Notes under the pieces: model-generated | What the model saw: only the letters and a program-made list of their open reading frames with translations | What the model was told of the DNA's origin: nothing | Database searches by the model: none | Position numbers and translations under genes: made by a program | NCBI RefSeq assembly: GCF_000524195.1 | Contig: NW_020170408.1 | Coordinates: forward strand, 239,196-303,195 | Length of the DNA stretch: 64,000 nucleotides | DNA from: Echinococcus granulosus | Taxonomy: Eukaryota; Platyhelminthes; Cestoda; Cyclophyllidea; Taeniidae | Direction: 5' to 3' | In this document: piece by piece, positions 40,601 through 54,600 of the stretch | How positions within the stretch are numbered: the stretch's first letter is position 1 | How the letters are laid out: each line of letters begins with the position of its first letter

Positions 40601-43600
40601 TCACTTTGCCACTAGCATATGGGTTTCATTAGCAGCCTTTAAATTGTACCCAATTCCGACCTTCTGATTGGCTGCGTAGGTTGACTGTACTCGTGGTGAG
40701 GAGGAGTTTACCTCAATCTGATTGGCGCAGACTAGCCAGCATTCCATTTGGGTTCAACCAGCTTTCGAGGCGAATTACCCTTGCAAAGTCTCCATTAGAA
40801 TGGGCAAATCTCCAACTTTCTATCGTGGGTTGTACTCACTGGCACTCTCAACTGGTGGCGATGGCTCTAGTAGCAGGGCTGCTTTTTAATTCTGATTGGC
40901 TCACGAAATAGCCAATAGCTGGCCGAGTATAATACTAAATGAATTTTTTCTTAAATATATTTTAAATAATTTTTATTTTAAAGAAATTTACTCACTGGCC
41001 ATTAAATTAGCGATGCATTTTTTGCCATCATTCTAGACGCATTAGATATGTGTCAGTAGCTTTTGAGACCAATCGGGTAACTTGGTAGTGTTTTTGTTAA
41101 TTTATTATTTACTGGAAAGCTAACAACGCTAGTTTATTTCAATGGCCAGTTTTTTATGCGGTATTCTGCTTCTTATGACCATCAGGCACAGTTTTCGGTG
41201 GCAATCGGGGTACCTTTGTGCATACTTTTAAGGGGAACTTATTAGCTTCCCGCGTTTGGCAAGTTAATGAGTCGATTAATAGGATACAAAATCAGAAAAA
41301 ATGAGTTTTTAGTTTGCCCTAGGTGAAGGGCAATTAGAAGCAGTCAGAGTGATATCGATGCCAGAATTCGAAACTCTAGAGTGGGATACTTTAAGCAAAA
41401 GATCACGAATCCTTAGCAGTGATTTTGAAGCTCTCTTCAGCGCCAATTTATGAGTCCTCTAGTTTACACTTTGAGGTTTTTTAAATTGTACTAAAACGGC
41501 GCTTAAAGTCTTACTTGTGGGTTAAAATCGTTGCCTGCGGGGAAGAGGTCGTCTAAGTAATGTGCCAGCGGAAGGTGGAAAGTGCAGCGTAAAGGAGGGT
41601 AAAAAGTTTGACAATTAAGTTAATAGTCTTATTCAAACTGCCTCAACTTTTTCCTTTAAACCTTGCCTATGTTGCTCTTCTTGGTTACTCTTCCTAGACT
41701 GGCCAGAAAGCTTCATAACTTATGAACCAACCCAGTTAGGCTGGAGTTTTCTCGGCATTTTTGATTGAAATATTTTGCTTTGGATCCCTTTCACCATGCG
41801 CCATTTACTGAGGTCGGTAACAACACAAACATCAATTTCTCCATCACTTTGTTTACTTCCTTCCTATCCTACTTTGAAAATTTATGACGCCCGTGCTTTG
41901 ACTTTGATAATGCCTCTACCAGTGTGACCTTTTTGCCACACTCTTGACAAGGTGATTCAAGCACCTAGACTTGAAAATGGCCGCAGTTTTTGTATTCTAG
42001 TCGTTGTAAAAGAGGAGCTGTCTAGTCAAAAATATCGTGCCTCTAATAGGAGTTGTGTCTACTCAAGTCTCTGCTAGTAGTATAAGGCGACTGAATAAGT
42101 TTGTATCGTAAGGGGGAAAATTGATAAAGATGTAAACCATTTGCTCCATTGATCACTTGGGACGTAGCTGAAGGGAGGTTTGGATACCTTTCGAAAGGTG
42201 GTCTCTGCTACGGCACTTTTTCTCAACTTGATGAGAGGTATCGGCGGCCTTGGAAACGCGGCGAACTTTCTTCTTGAAGCTGACAAGCTCGAATCCTGTA
42301 CGTGCCGCGGCATTAATCCTCGGTGGTGATTTTAACTAAATAATCACGTAAGTTCCCCGTGGCAGCAGTTGTTGCCGTCTTCTGTCTTCAATGCCTGCTG
42401 GACTGAAACCATCGCGTTGATGTAGTGTGAAGGCTAAATGGCAGATATTCTCAAAAGGACGAAGTTTTTCTTTGTATGTTCATTCATAAGTGAGTCATGC
42501 GGCTTGAAAGTAGCCGTGTCGGTGTTGAGGGTGCGTGATACTCCCCAGGCATCGCCTAAGTAGCAGACTGGGCATCAATAAATCATCTACCAGCAACAAT
42601 GAACCGCAACCCCTGGCCATGACAGGGTTTGTGTAGTGATTAACACTAGCGTCTAAACGTTTGTTGCCTACTGGGCGAGTGTAGTGATCAGAAGAACCTC
42701 CTTTGATAGTCACTTTTTAGCAATATGTCTGAACTAATCAGAAACGCCGAGCAGCTCTTAAGATTCCTCGCCACTTTCTCCGTCTCCACACAATAACACA
42801 CACACACACAGAGAGAGAGAGAGAGCGAGACACATTAGAAGTCCTTGGACAACTGGGTTACCTACAGAGCTCATCAACGCCCACGCTGGTGATAATGCTA
42901 CTTCCCAAGGGTTAAAAGGAAAAGTCCTGTCATCGGTAACATAAATAGGAGTTGCAGAACATTAGCAGCTAGGCTAAAACTTCACTGCGATGTAAACGAG
43001 GCTGCTACTTTGTCCTCTAAAAAAAACAATTGGCTTTATTGTTGTCAAATGCTTTCTGATAATGCAAATAGGTGCTGCCAGGGCAAATGTGTTTACATGC
43101 GGAAGGGTTGTATCGCGCTATTCACGACCTCGTAGGGGCAACAAATTCAGTCAACGCACTGTATTCTTTGGACAAGGAAAGCTGTTTATAGGGGCATTAT
43201 TGTTTTCCTGACTTCTATTTCCATTCTTTTAAAGCATTTTCTTCCCGGAATAATGAGAGATTTAATGCCTGAGTGATTGAGCTCTTCATTTAAAACTGAC
43301 CAATCAGAGCATGGCTAATTGTTGATCAATTATATTTCAAGCCATATAAAGTCATCAGTCAGTAAACATCATTTATCCATTTTATCACATTTATTGCTTA
43401 TGTGCCATTTTTTTACTGAATGCCAATATCAAAGTCAAAGTGGCCTTCTTGCACAAAAATTTTGTCATCCGCAATTTAGTCAACGCAGACCCTGTACTTG
43501 CATATTTCACAAGGAAAACTCCTTGAATTCTTATTAGTTATTTTCTACCTTTTTTCAATCTTGTGGAGCATTTTTGTTAAAAAAGAGGAATATTTATCGT

Positions 43601-46600
43601 TTAAAATGCTAATAATGCCCCATGTAGAAGTACAATGGCAAAATTTCCTAACCAATTAGATTTCAGGTCGTAATAAATCCACCAATCAGAGAATCGCACA
43701 CATCTGTGTGGTCTCCGACACTGTGCGTTGTTTTTATAAAAGAAATCATTTTAAAAATCGTTTTCAGGCAAGAATTAAAACTTGAGTGTCACTGTGAAAG
43801 TCGGTGTTACTCATGCTTCCTCCAGTAACGTTCAGGATCTAAAGAAGCGGTAGTAAAAGAGTTCCCACTACAAAGTCGGAATTTCAAAGTGAAATGTCTT
43901 TTTCTCTCGTACATTCCATGACGTCAAAAAATTGGCCATAATTAAAAAAAAAGCAGGGACTAAATTTTTTGCAATACAAGCTACTCAAAAGTAACTGCTT
44001 TAGCCAATCATCAACTTTAATTTCTTTGCTAATTTTTGTCAAATAAAGAAAAGAGGTTTTTTTCTAAATAATTTCAAGGCAGTTGCTTTAAAACACGTCG
44101 ATCACAAATAAATTTCGTTTTGCCTCGGGTCTTATCAAAAATCTTTGTAAGCCTTGCTGAATGGAAGGATAATTCACTATTAACGGTTTGTTGTACCGTG
44201 CATGGCCTCCCAAACGGCGGGAGCGGGAGGTTTGGAAGGCGTAGGCCGCAGGCACAAATCATGGAGTGTCTAAAAGACTGAAATTTTCGAGAACTTTTCC
44301 GTTTGCATGCAATTCTGTCTATGACCTCTCTTTTCTGTGAGTGTAAGGTTTCAAGGTCAACGGATGGCATTCGAACACTCCTGTCAAAAATGGGTCAAAA
44401 CTTCATGCAGTTTAGCGTGGGATTTAGCACTGTGGAGTTAAGCTGCTGCTTGAGAGACGGAGAAGGGGAAACTTTTTCCTTATTCACCGTGAATGGCGAA
44501 GTGTATGTGCTCGGGAACAAGTATCCTTCTTCGGTGACAGGTGTGCCTAATAGGGGAGCAAAATCCCAGCTATTAAGCAATTGACAAGTCGTCTACTCTA
44601 GGTTTGATGAGTCTGTATTGAATATGTGTTAATGGTACACAGTTACCCAACTTCTTCCCTCCAGTTCAAAGAAACCTCTTGTCACTTACCACGGCTTTCG
44701 CATTCTTCTTTAATGGATGCAGTTCCTGTGGACAACCTTCCTCATCCTCTTCTTTTGGCTGTTGCTCTCTCTCCTTCTGGCGGTGCCTAATGTGGCCTGG
44801 TGCATGATTGCCAGTGTGTGTGAACACGAGTTGGCAGGAGTCTACACCGGTCCCGGTGTTCGGAGGCCCGGCTTCCATCAGAGCAACATTCCGCTGCGAC
44901 CCTTTTGGGAGGAACCTGGCTATCGACCCCCTGAACGTCCACGCTATGATCCAGCCTATGGGAGGCAAAGTCTACCCGTACCTCCACCTGCTGGATTATC
45001 TTTTGGTGGTGGAGTTCCACCGGTACTGGCCAAAGCAAATGAATCCCTCGTGGCGCAGTTTGGCATTGGACGAAGCGAACCCTTCTACTATGTCTTCAAT
45101 CTTACCTCCTATGGTAGGTGCGGTGGTTTGGGCATTTCCCCAACTGCAGAGGTGAAAACTCCCTGTCGGAGTGGCACTTCTTCATCGCGTAAAAATGCTT
45201 TAACGTTCTTTTTATGTATTTAAGAGTATTCTCTTTGTAGTAATTTACCAACGACATTTAAAATTTAAGAAGAACTTATTTAAAAAATTGAAGGAAGTAT
45301 AAAATTGGATCTCACAAGTCGGGAACTAAGGCAGTTGACCAGTAAAGGGCGATGAGTAAAGTGAATGTTAAAACAATACTTCGTATTTTCTTTAAAAAAA
45401 AGTTGAAAAAGTCACATTTATGAAGATGTAAATAACTTTCTGGAGTAAACTCATGAAATGCCTTAAAATAGCGGGCATATAGGAGACCACCCAAATAAAT
45501 AAACTGAAGCCAGTAATGAAGCGAATAAACACTGGCCTGCTTTTTAAAGGAATGGCACTGGGCTTAGGAACTTCATTAAATACAATTTTTACCATGTTAA
45601 CAATGCTTTATTTTTGCCCTTATAAATGGATAAATATTTTCAGTTGTATATTCTTGTTTATTCCTATTGGATGCCTTAGTAGATGAATCAATTTTTCAGA
45701 AAGTTATGTTCGTAATAATTAATTATAAGAAAGTTGTTTCCTTTTAGTGGATTTTATCCTTGATTCAGAAGCCGGCCATAAAGTCACGTAGAGTAAATTT
45801 AATGAATAAGGAGGGTTTTCAGTAAATTTTACAAAAAAGGACCGAGAATTAAACAACTCTTAGTGTCCTTTTTTCTCCAACGTCCCTATTAGAATTATTC
45901 AATGCCAGGATTTTAAATTTAAAGTAGGCATACTGTAGGATAAAACATATAGTTCGTAAATTTTGCGGAAAAGTCATCTTTATTTTTAGGAAAACACCTG
46001 CGCATTACTCAGCAATGACGGAGAAAGTGGTTGCTACTAAATAATTAAGCTAGTTGGAACCAGAAACAAATTTATTGCAACATAGGGCATTCTCAAAGTT
46101 AACGTCCGACCACTTGATAAAAAAAGTAATTTTTGGGCGATTTTCTTTTTAAGGTTTGTAATGCTTTGTTTTCAACATTATCAAGGGTAAAATTTCCACC
46201 TACAAGCTTTTGTTTATTTTCGTTGCTGAATGCAGCGCGTGACGAGACCTCCTAGTATAAACAATGAACTTGTTCTTTTTGAAGGGTTAAAAGATATTTT
46301 CTTCATTTTAGTGAAGTAAATTGAATGACAAGCCGGTAATTAATGTTTAGTTCTAATCCCTCATGGATCAATTTCAGCTGTAGGGTCGAGTTGAATCAAA
46401 ATCTTGGGGTACAAAAGTTTTTTTTTTTTTTTTTTTTTAAGGTTTCGGCTGTAAACAATGCTGAAAAACTAATAAGCTTGCATTCTGTCCAACAGTTTTC
46501 AGTCATGGTGCAGAGCTGTGATGTTTTGTCTGACTATACTCAGCCAGCTAGAAATGAGGTCTCTTCCCTGAAACCTTCGAGGAAGACTTGGGAAGCTACC

Positions 46601-48566
46601 TCCAGATGTGGAATAAGACCTCTGAATGGGAGGAGCAATCAGTCACGTAGAGAGGCACCAGAGTCATTAGTCGAGACAGGAGGGTCGGGAACTGAAGATT
46701 CTGCGAAATCTCCTTCCCCTTGCGCCGGTCATCATCCCTAATTCCCCCCGGCCCCCTCGTCCAGTTCAACTCATTCACTAGTGGCCACAGCTAAGGAAGA
46801 TAGTCATTACTTTCCATGGAGATGAGGATACATTTAACCTTGTCGGTTTGCCGCAACCGAGGTTTCGTCCTTCTTTATGGACTGGAACCCCAGAGCTTGA
46901 GGTTGGGCTATAATCGTCGCCGATTCCAACTGATGTGTTGATCGTTGCCCACGAAAACGGTTGCTCAGAGGCAACTCAAAGACCCCTTTGCCACGCGCGT
47001 GGTCCGTCATTCACCTGAGGCCCCACTTCCCTCAAGTGGAGGGGTGAAGTTACCATTTGTCCATGACGCTCATGAGCCCTCATGAAAGTATCGGCGGCGA
47101 GTCCTATGCATTCTTTCCTTCTGTAACGTTGAAGCTGATTAAATTGCCCACGAGGTCAGGACATTTGTTCATGCGGCTTCACAGAGTTTGTCACTTTTAC
47201 TGAAGTATCCTCTCAAATTCTCTCTGAGGTCACGCACGATATCTCATCACTCCGCAGAAGGAAGTGGGGAAGTACAGGTTGGAGAGAGTGAGAAGTGCCT
47301 ACCTGATTTACTAGATATTTAAACAAGCATCAAATCATCATTATTTGAGTAAAAAAGAAAAACATTTTTCTTTATAAATTGCATCATGGTTGATGGTTGC
47401 CAGGCAACATCCACACGCCTTCAATGCGCAGTTTTTACTTAGTCCGTGCCTTCTATTAGGGAATAGGGAAAAAGAGGGTGGAATCGCATGTCTAGCTAGA
47501 CAGAAGAAGGGGTGAATTTACTTAGATATTTTTTTTCGGGGAGCGGGGACAGGCGGGTAAGAAGAATTTGGATTGAATCCGTATCCAGGCCTCGGGTGGC
47601 GTTGGTCTAATTTATCGTCCAAAGTCGCGCAGCTCAAATCAGCCACGCGACAAATTATTTGCGTCGGAGAGGCGTTTTTCCATCCTCTCTTGGGTAAGAG
47701 GTTTATTCTCTTTTTTATTTAGAAAAAGATTTATATATTAAATTGATCATTTTAAATTAATTGGTGGTAAAAGTGGAATTCGTTGGTGATTGGGGGTGAC
47801 AAAGATGGTATTTTGAGTTGTCTATTGGGAACGCGGAGCGAATCAAACCTCTCCAAAAGGACCCACTCACCTCCACATCCAACAGTTTGAAGGTCTGCAT
47901 CACCTCATATCCAAGGGACAGTGTAACTTGCGTAAGCCGTCCACTGTAGAGGCGCATTTGTGCGCCTCCTCAATTTCTAAAAAAATGGAAAGTGGAGAAG
48001 AACGACTAGGTCGTTCCGAGAAGTCTCCTACGTTGGTCAATCAGTCGGCAGAATGTCTAGTATATAGACAGTGAGGAGACTCCACCTCTCTTTACATTCT
48101 ACGCCTTCTTTACCCTCTTTAACTCTCCTCCTCCTTCGCTATCCCTGGAAGGTGATGTTCCTTCACCCTCCAAGCTACCCATGACATCATCGCGTGGAAG
48201 CAGCATTCGACTCTTTTGTGATCCAATGGGAAGTGAACTGCAAGCAGTTGGGCAAACTAAAGTGAGGTCAAAACGATGTCCGGTACTACTGGCTGCTTAT
48301 TTGGTCTTCCGATGATAAAATAACAGTAACCCCCACCACACACACACGCATAAACACCACGTTACCTCCAAACCAGACGGTAGAGTGAATGCGCGCTTTG
48401 GCTGATATGGAGGGCAGAGAGGTAGTGCTTTAGCTCATTCCATCCCCCTTGCCCTTTCTTCCCCCTCCTATTCCTGCTTCTATTACTCCTTATCTTCCTC
48501 CTCCTCCTCCTCCTCCTCCTCCTCCTCCTCCTCCTCCTCCTCCTCCTCCTCATCTCATCATCATCA

Positions 48567-48606
<40 letters not shown>

Positions 48607-51600
48607 TATTATCCCTTCCACTTGAGCTCAAAATCTTCGCTCATCTCGAACAAGTCGATTTTTTTCGGAGACAAATATTTTTCAAGTTGTCTTCCTTGTA
48701 ATGTTAAGGGGAAAAAATTGTCCCACTCGGGATATGTGCCTGCACTTCCTTGGCATTGGTTGCGTAGGCAAAACAGAGGTATCGTTCCCCTCCCCTCCAT
48801 CGACGTTTAACTTTCCCTTTTGACTTGAAATTTAATGTTCTCGTCAATAACTTCGTTCCATTCCATCTAGTAATAATCATACTAACAGTAAAAAGGGTGT
48901 TTAAGTCAAGACGGGACTGATGAACTTTTACCTTAAAAGGCAGTTTCCACCATGGCTTGTCCAAAATGCTGATGCGCGCGTGTCGTTGGCAAGTCCAAGA
49001 AGGCTACCAATAGCCGTAGAAGATTCCTCCATACGTAATCGTCCAGTGCATTGAAGCCACATTGACGGTCGACCTCAAATGCTTCTGTACAAGTTCTACG
49101 TTGCTATGTCAAGAGCCATGGCACTCGTGGGATGGAATTGACGCGTTGCGACGGACGATCTGCAAACTACAAAAGAATGTATTTATGATGATAAAATGAC
49201 TAAAGCTGCCAGTAAAATCGGATGAAGTACCACCACATGGCTTGAAGGAGTCTAGTTTTTGATTTGTTTAACATCCACTTACTCAAGAGCGTGAAGCAAC
49301 GTTACATCGATGGGGACTACGTCCCGTGGATTGACTTAGGGGCCGGAGGAATGGAATGGCGTTGGACACAAATAGGAGGACTACCAAGACTGTCAAAATA
49401 GTGTTGTGCTAAAGCTGGGAAAGATGACGAGGCTCGTGCAATGCCCTCTGGTTAGAGGCCCTAACAAGGGTCAACAGCAGCGTTCAGATCAAAAGAGAGA
49501 CACATACTGAATCAGCCATGCACACTTAAGATCTGTAGGCTGTCCGAGAGGGCGGTAAAGTCTCATGCAGGTAAGTTTTGCTTGGTTCACGATTTGACAG
49601 TCCAATCAGATGTGTGTCAATACCTGGAAAAGGAGAAGGTCGCCTTTGACTCTAATCTCTTAAGGTTTGGAGGTTTGAGGGGGTCAAGGAAACAGTCCAG
49701 ACGCTTAAAACTCACGAAAATTGTCCTACAATTTCTCACAATTCACCCCCAAAAAATTTGGGACCTAATTTCTCAACCCAAAATCAGATGATACTGAATT
49801 GACATTCTCTGACACTATTTGGCTGTTTTGCCATTTTTTACAACCTTTGGCGATAAACCTTGTAGTACGTAGATAGGGATGAAAAAGTGTATATTATTCT
49901 CCTTCTTTCTTACCCCCCTCCCCTTCCAAAAAAGAGGAGAAAGATGCCGAACTAGGCGAGTTTTCTCGTAGGGTTTTTCAGTGTGAATGCGCCGAAATCG
50001 GTTTACATATTTCCACCTTTTTCCTCAAATACTGACGAAAGGGAGGATTTTATGGACCAGTGTATGGCTTTTTATCCCCTTTAGGGATATACATTCAGCC
50101 TTGGAAATACCCACCCAACTGGAACGTGCAGGAGACCATAAAAACGCAGGCCAGATTCAAAATCTTCTGCTCCGCGGTAAGGTTTAAGCGCAGTCCCTCC
50201 TTTCTTTCCCTACTCTTTTTAATTTTTTCCCCGCATTTCGTTTTCTTCTCCTTAGATTAAAACGGCTGGTTCCCTTTACGGCTGTGCACTGGGTGGAGCA
50301 ATACTGGTCGATGTTGGTCTGGTAAGTGCTGACCGAGATATGGAAGTTAATTTATACTACACAGTGGTTATAAATGGCCAGAGTCTGGCTAGCAATATTG
50401 CTAATTAAGTCTTTTAAAAAGAGGTTGTGTAGGGGATAAACCTGACACCCCAGGAACATTGACCCGAATGTGTCAAAAAGCCGGAAACGACAAAAAAAAA
50501 CGGCATATTTAAGCGAATATCAATTTTATAAATAACTATTTAATAACTTTCTTTATTGTTGGAAAAAAACCTCTTAAACAGTTGACGCTTTTGGTCATGC
50601 GCATTGACCAATCAGATGGGTGCGATTTGTAAGTGATGTGATTGGCTGGCAGAATGAGAAGATACTGAAGGGGTCGCTTGATATAAAAGTAGGTTAAGGC
50701 GCATAATTTATTAACTTAGACAAATTATAATTTATTTTAAAAGAAAATTGATCAATAAATTTGTGCTAGAAAAGTTGGTTATATTATTTTACTTTTTGGA
50801 AATGAATTAATGAAATGCAGGTCCCAAAGTTAACCCTTGAACCTCCTTTCTAGCAAACCACCTTCACTCCTGCCTCAATTTTGTTTCCGACTGCTTGTTT
50901 ACTTTCGCGTGACTTGTCGAAATGGGGTGACTAAGCATCGTATTTGAGAAATAGCAGAGGAAAGGAATGGCGAAGGGAGCGGTATTTCTCCAATCCTCTC
51001 TCCCCCCCTCAAATTCTTCAATCCCAACCAAAGCCCGGAGAAGTTTAGCGGTGTATCGTCGTGTGTAGCTTTGTAAAACTGTTCAGCCTCTTTCAAAAGT
51101 AGGAGAGGACTTTCCTAGCACGCCTTTGAGTGGTTTTGCATGCGGTAGGTGGAGAAAACTTGTGCGGTATTCCTGATTTGGCCTTTAGCAGGTAAACAAC
51201 TTCGTCTACGGTCTGCCACACATCCACGCACAGCTTCTTGCAGATTTGCGATGTGGAGTGGGATGAGGTGCGGCAGTGAGGATAACCCGTGCTAGACTCG
51301 TTTGTTAGAGGAAAGTTAGAGTACGAAAATCGTGCTTCATCTCAAACCCGTCCGCCCGTCCGAAAGTAGTGAGATATAGACATAGCGTACATAAACCAGT
51401 AGTCTTCTCTGTCTATCTCTCTCCGTAGAAGTGGCGGTAGGAAGGCGCTATGTCACCATCGCTCATGCCAACTATGACATTTTAGTCTTAACACTTGAAT
51501 CCCCACATTTCCTCTAGAGGCTCTCTCTGGGCTACTTGGAAGCAGAATACTTGTACCTTTGCATCGGATTTTCTTTATCTCTACCACCGAAGCTAAATTT

Positions 51601-54600
51601 GAGTCACCTTTAAAGCCACCACATTTCGTCCCAATCCGCTATTGCCTTATAAACGGACCGGTAGCCCATCAACACGCACCGGGCGCCCATTCAGCGAGAT
51701 GGCCACCAATTCCACCAGCGAATAATGTATCGGTGTAAATAAGCCGTTTGCCAAGAGCACCTTTTAAGCAGACATGAGGTCGCTTCAACTCATGACAAGC
51801 CTATATGACGTTCCTGCGGGTTTCTACAACAAACGTTGTTCCTTCAATAAGGTCACCTTCTTGTTATTGTTCGGAGAGTGACTTAATCAAAAAGCAGTAG
51901 CCACAAGGGACGCAACCGCGACAAGTCCTTTTACCTTAACTGGGTGTGGGAGGGGGTTGACGGACCTAGGAACCAAAGGGTTAACATTAAAGCTAAATGG
52001 GATTTAATGGTTGATTCCCTCCTTCCTCACCATCTTTTTCGTTAATCCATCAAAAAAGGGGAACAAATTATTTTCTTTTATTTCCGGCATTTCAATCCAT
52101 TTGAAATGGATCATGCTACTGATAGGTTGCTGAAATACCTATTATTTTTAATGGTAGATACCATCAAATCGGGGGAATTCCCCAAAATATTTCTTTGATG
52201 TATTTTAATTAAGCAATTACTAAAGTAGTTTGAGGCTTTTATAAAGAAATATATTTGACGTATAGCTAAAATTGGGGCCATTATGAAAGTACACAACATA
52301 ACCTCTCGGTGCGGCTCTTTTTCGATCTCCTTTGCTCTTGACGTGACATTTGAAAAGGCTAAAAGTGAAGTTGCTATCCGGTCGTTTACAGTACTTCCAA
52401 CTCGTAAACGACGAGACGTTGCTTGCATTGTGGACAGGCATTTCGGCGACGTCTTACGCGTAATTAACGAAAGGGAGGATCGCAGGAGCCTGCAATTCCC
52501 TTTTGGCCGTCTACCCCAACCTAACCTGAGGGGAAAGAAGAGAAAGTAGTCCAGCTTAAGTGTCCAAGTTACCGGAAAACTCGCTTTTCGCATTCCAGAC
52601 GTTCCATCATCATGGTGTGACATCAGCGGATATGCCACTGTAATGTGATACTTAAACCCGCTTATTTTTTTGCTTAAAAGTTAACGTGTATTTGCGACGC
52701 GATTTGTTAAGGAAACCGTGTTATGTGTTTGTGACGCGTGGGTTCAGTACCGCAGCTTCCGCCAGAGTAACCACTGTGTCATAAATGCCTCGAATGAGTA
52801 TTAAAAGCAAATTTTATTCATCAATTACAACCACTTGCCTTTGGCTACAGAAAAATGACTGTTAGCTCATAAAATATGTAGCAAGCCAGACTATTTTTGC
52901 CACCTAATTCATTAGTTTTGGAAACATTCCCCCCTAATTGGGAAATACTCTTAAGTAAAATCCAAAAAAAATCTATGATTTGTACAGAGCTCCGTCCCAT
53001 CTCCTTTTATCCGTTTACGTCTTTTTCTTTGTTCAAGCAACACTCTAGGATCACGCACGCTTGATTAAATATTTGCATCTCATGTTTGAATTGAATAGCG
53101 TACCTTATTTTAAATTACCAAGGTGAATTCCGGTGAATTTGTACACGAAGTTCGACTCAATGCAAGTCCCAGTGGAACAAGAAAAACCATATTCGTGAAG
53201 AAGAGCTTTGCAAAACGCCACGCGCGAGGATCGCTAGAAAAAGCTATGTCATCCGAAAGATCGAAAACTTCTCTAAAATCGTTGAAAAAATTATAGCAGT
53301 GTTGAAAAATTACGTTTTATAGGCAAAATGTAGGGAAAAAGTGGGAGCCGGGGATTCGCTCAAGAAGAAAAGCTTGCATCAACAGTAACACGGGTTCAAA
53401 CAAAAAAGTCAAGGCCATTATTTCAGCATTTTACCGATCCCTTTTTTATTTCTATATTTCAATCCTTTGCTTCCGGTTTTTGAGTTTCTAGAAGCTTGAA
53501 AATTAAAACCATTCGGATTAAATTCGTATGAACCACGAGAGTATTTATCGATAACGTGGAATTCAATTCGGCCATTTTTATCCTTCTTTAATCATCGCAA
53601 TGTAATAACTTTGTTCATTTATTTTCCAACTTGATGAGATCGGTTAGATGTGGGCACCGTGCATTCAGCTTTGCATTTCCGCAAGGTTCCTCAGAATTGG
53701 AAAATCAAAGTATTCCCCTTCCCTCTACCATCTTCTCGGGGATCAGGACCTCCTCAGTTATAACTCTGGTCAAATCTACGCCTTTAGCACCTCAAAAAGG
53801 CATTTAAACAAATGTGTTATTTACCCGCACTTAACAAAATTACAAGGACGCAGAAGAGCTCAAAAACACTTTAACCAATGTATAATGGAACCGAATAAGC
53901 CTGCTACACCTGTTCCTCGAGAATAAATAGCTGTAGGAATCACTAAAATAATCCATATTTCTGAGTGAAAGAATTAACATAAACTTTAGTGAATTTTAAT
54001 TCTACCGTGTGTCTTGCCTATAGCATCCATGTAAACACCAAGCTCCGACCACTTCCACTCTTATCTCACTTTTACTTCTTAACTGCCTATTCGCTTTCGC
54101 CTGTCATGTCATTAGGGTGGGATGATAAGCATCACCCGGAGAAATACCACAAGAATGTAAAGTATGCAGTGAAGCAGTACATCCCTTCCCTCCTCCCCCT
54201 CTCTTCCTCCTTCGATTGCTCCCAGCCCAGCCAATAATCGCTCCTCCTTACGGAGAAGTTTTGCGGTGTAGGATAATCGACTGCCTTACAAGGTCAGGAC
54301 TTTTTTTTATTAGTCCTTAGTGTATCTCGCAAATTTGCTAGTATGAATTAGAGAAAAAATTTTTTAGCACACCTATGAGTGGTCTTGCGTGTGGTGGATG
54401 AAAAAACTCATGCAGTGTTTGCGGCTTGGACTTCAGCGGGTAAACAACTTCGTCTGTGGTCAGCCACTCATGCACACACCTCAAGGCATTCCTCTGAGGG
54501 TAAAGCGATGAATGTTCTAAAGGTGTTGTGTGGGGTAACGTGATTGGTGTGGGCTGCAGGGCAAAGTGGAATTGTAAATTTCTGAGTAGATCGTTTAAAG

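Larger units (their letters stand above)
45114..50084 (+). other. M6 intron with microsatellites
   Basis: A 5.0-kb intron. It holds a poly-T run (about 46418-46438), a compound TCC/ATT array (48496-48613) and one CCAATCAG (49602-49609). No exon is recognised, and the low-complexity ORF opposite the arrays is discounted. Confidence 0.5.

Noticed and set aside
48362..48631. - strand ORF rich in Asn, Asp and Arg
   Set aside because: It is the translation of the compound TCC/ATT microsatellite array and has no other support.
54110..54238. Exon-like reading GWDDKHHPEKYHKN after an acceptor-like attag
   Set aside because: It lies inside the second copy of the dispersed repeat, and the M6 exons join in phase without it.
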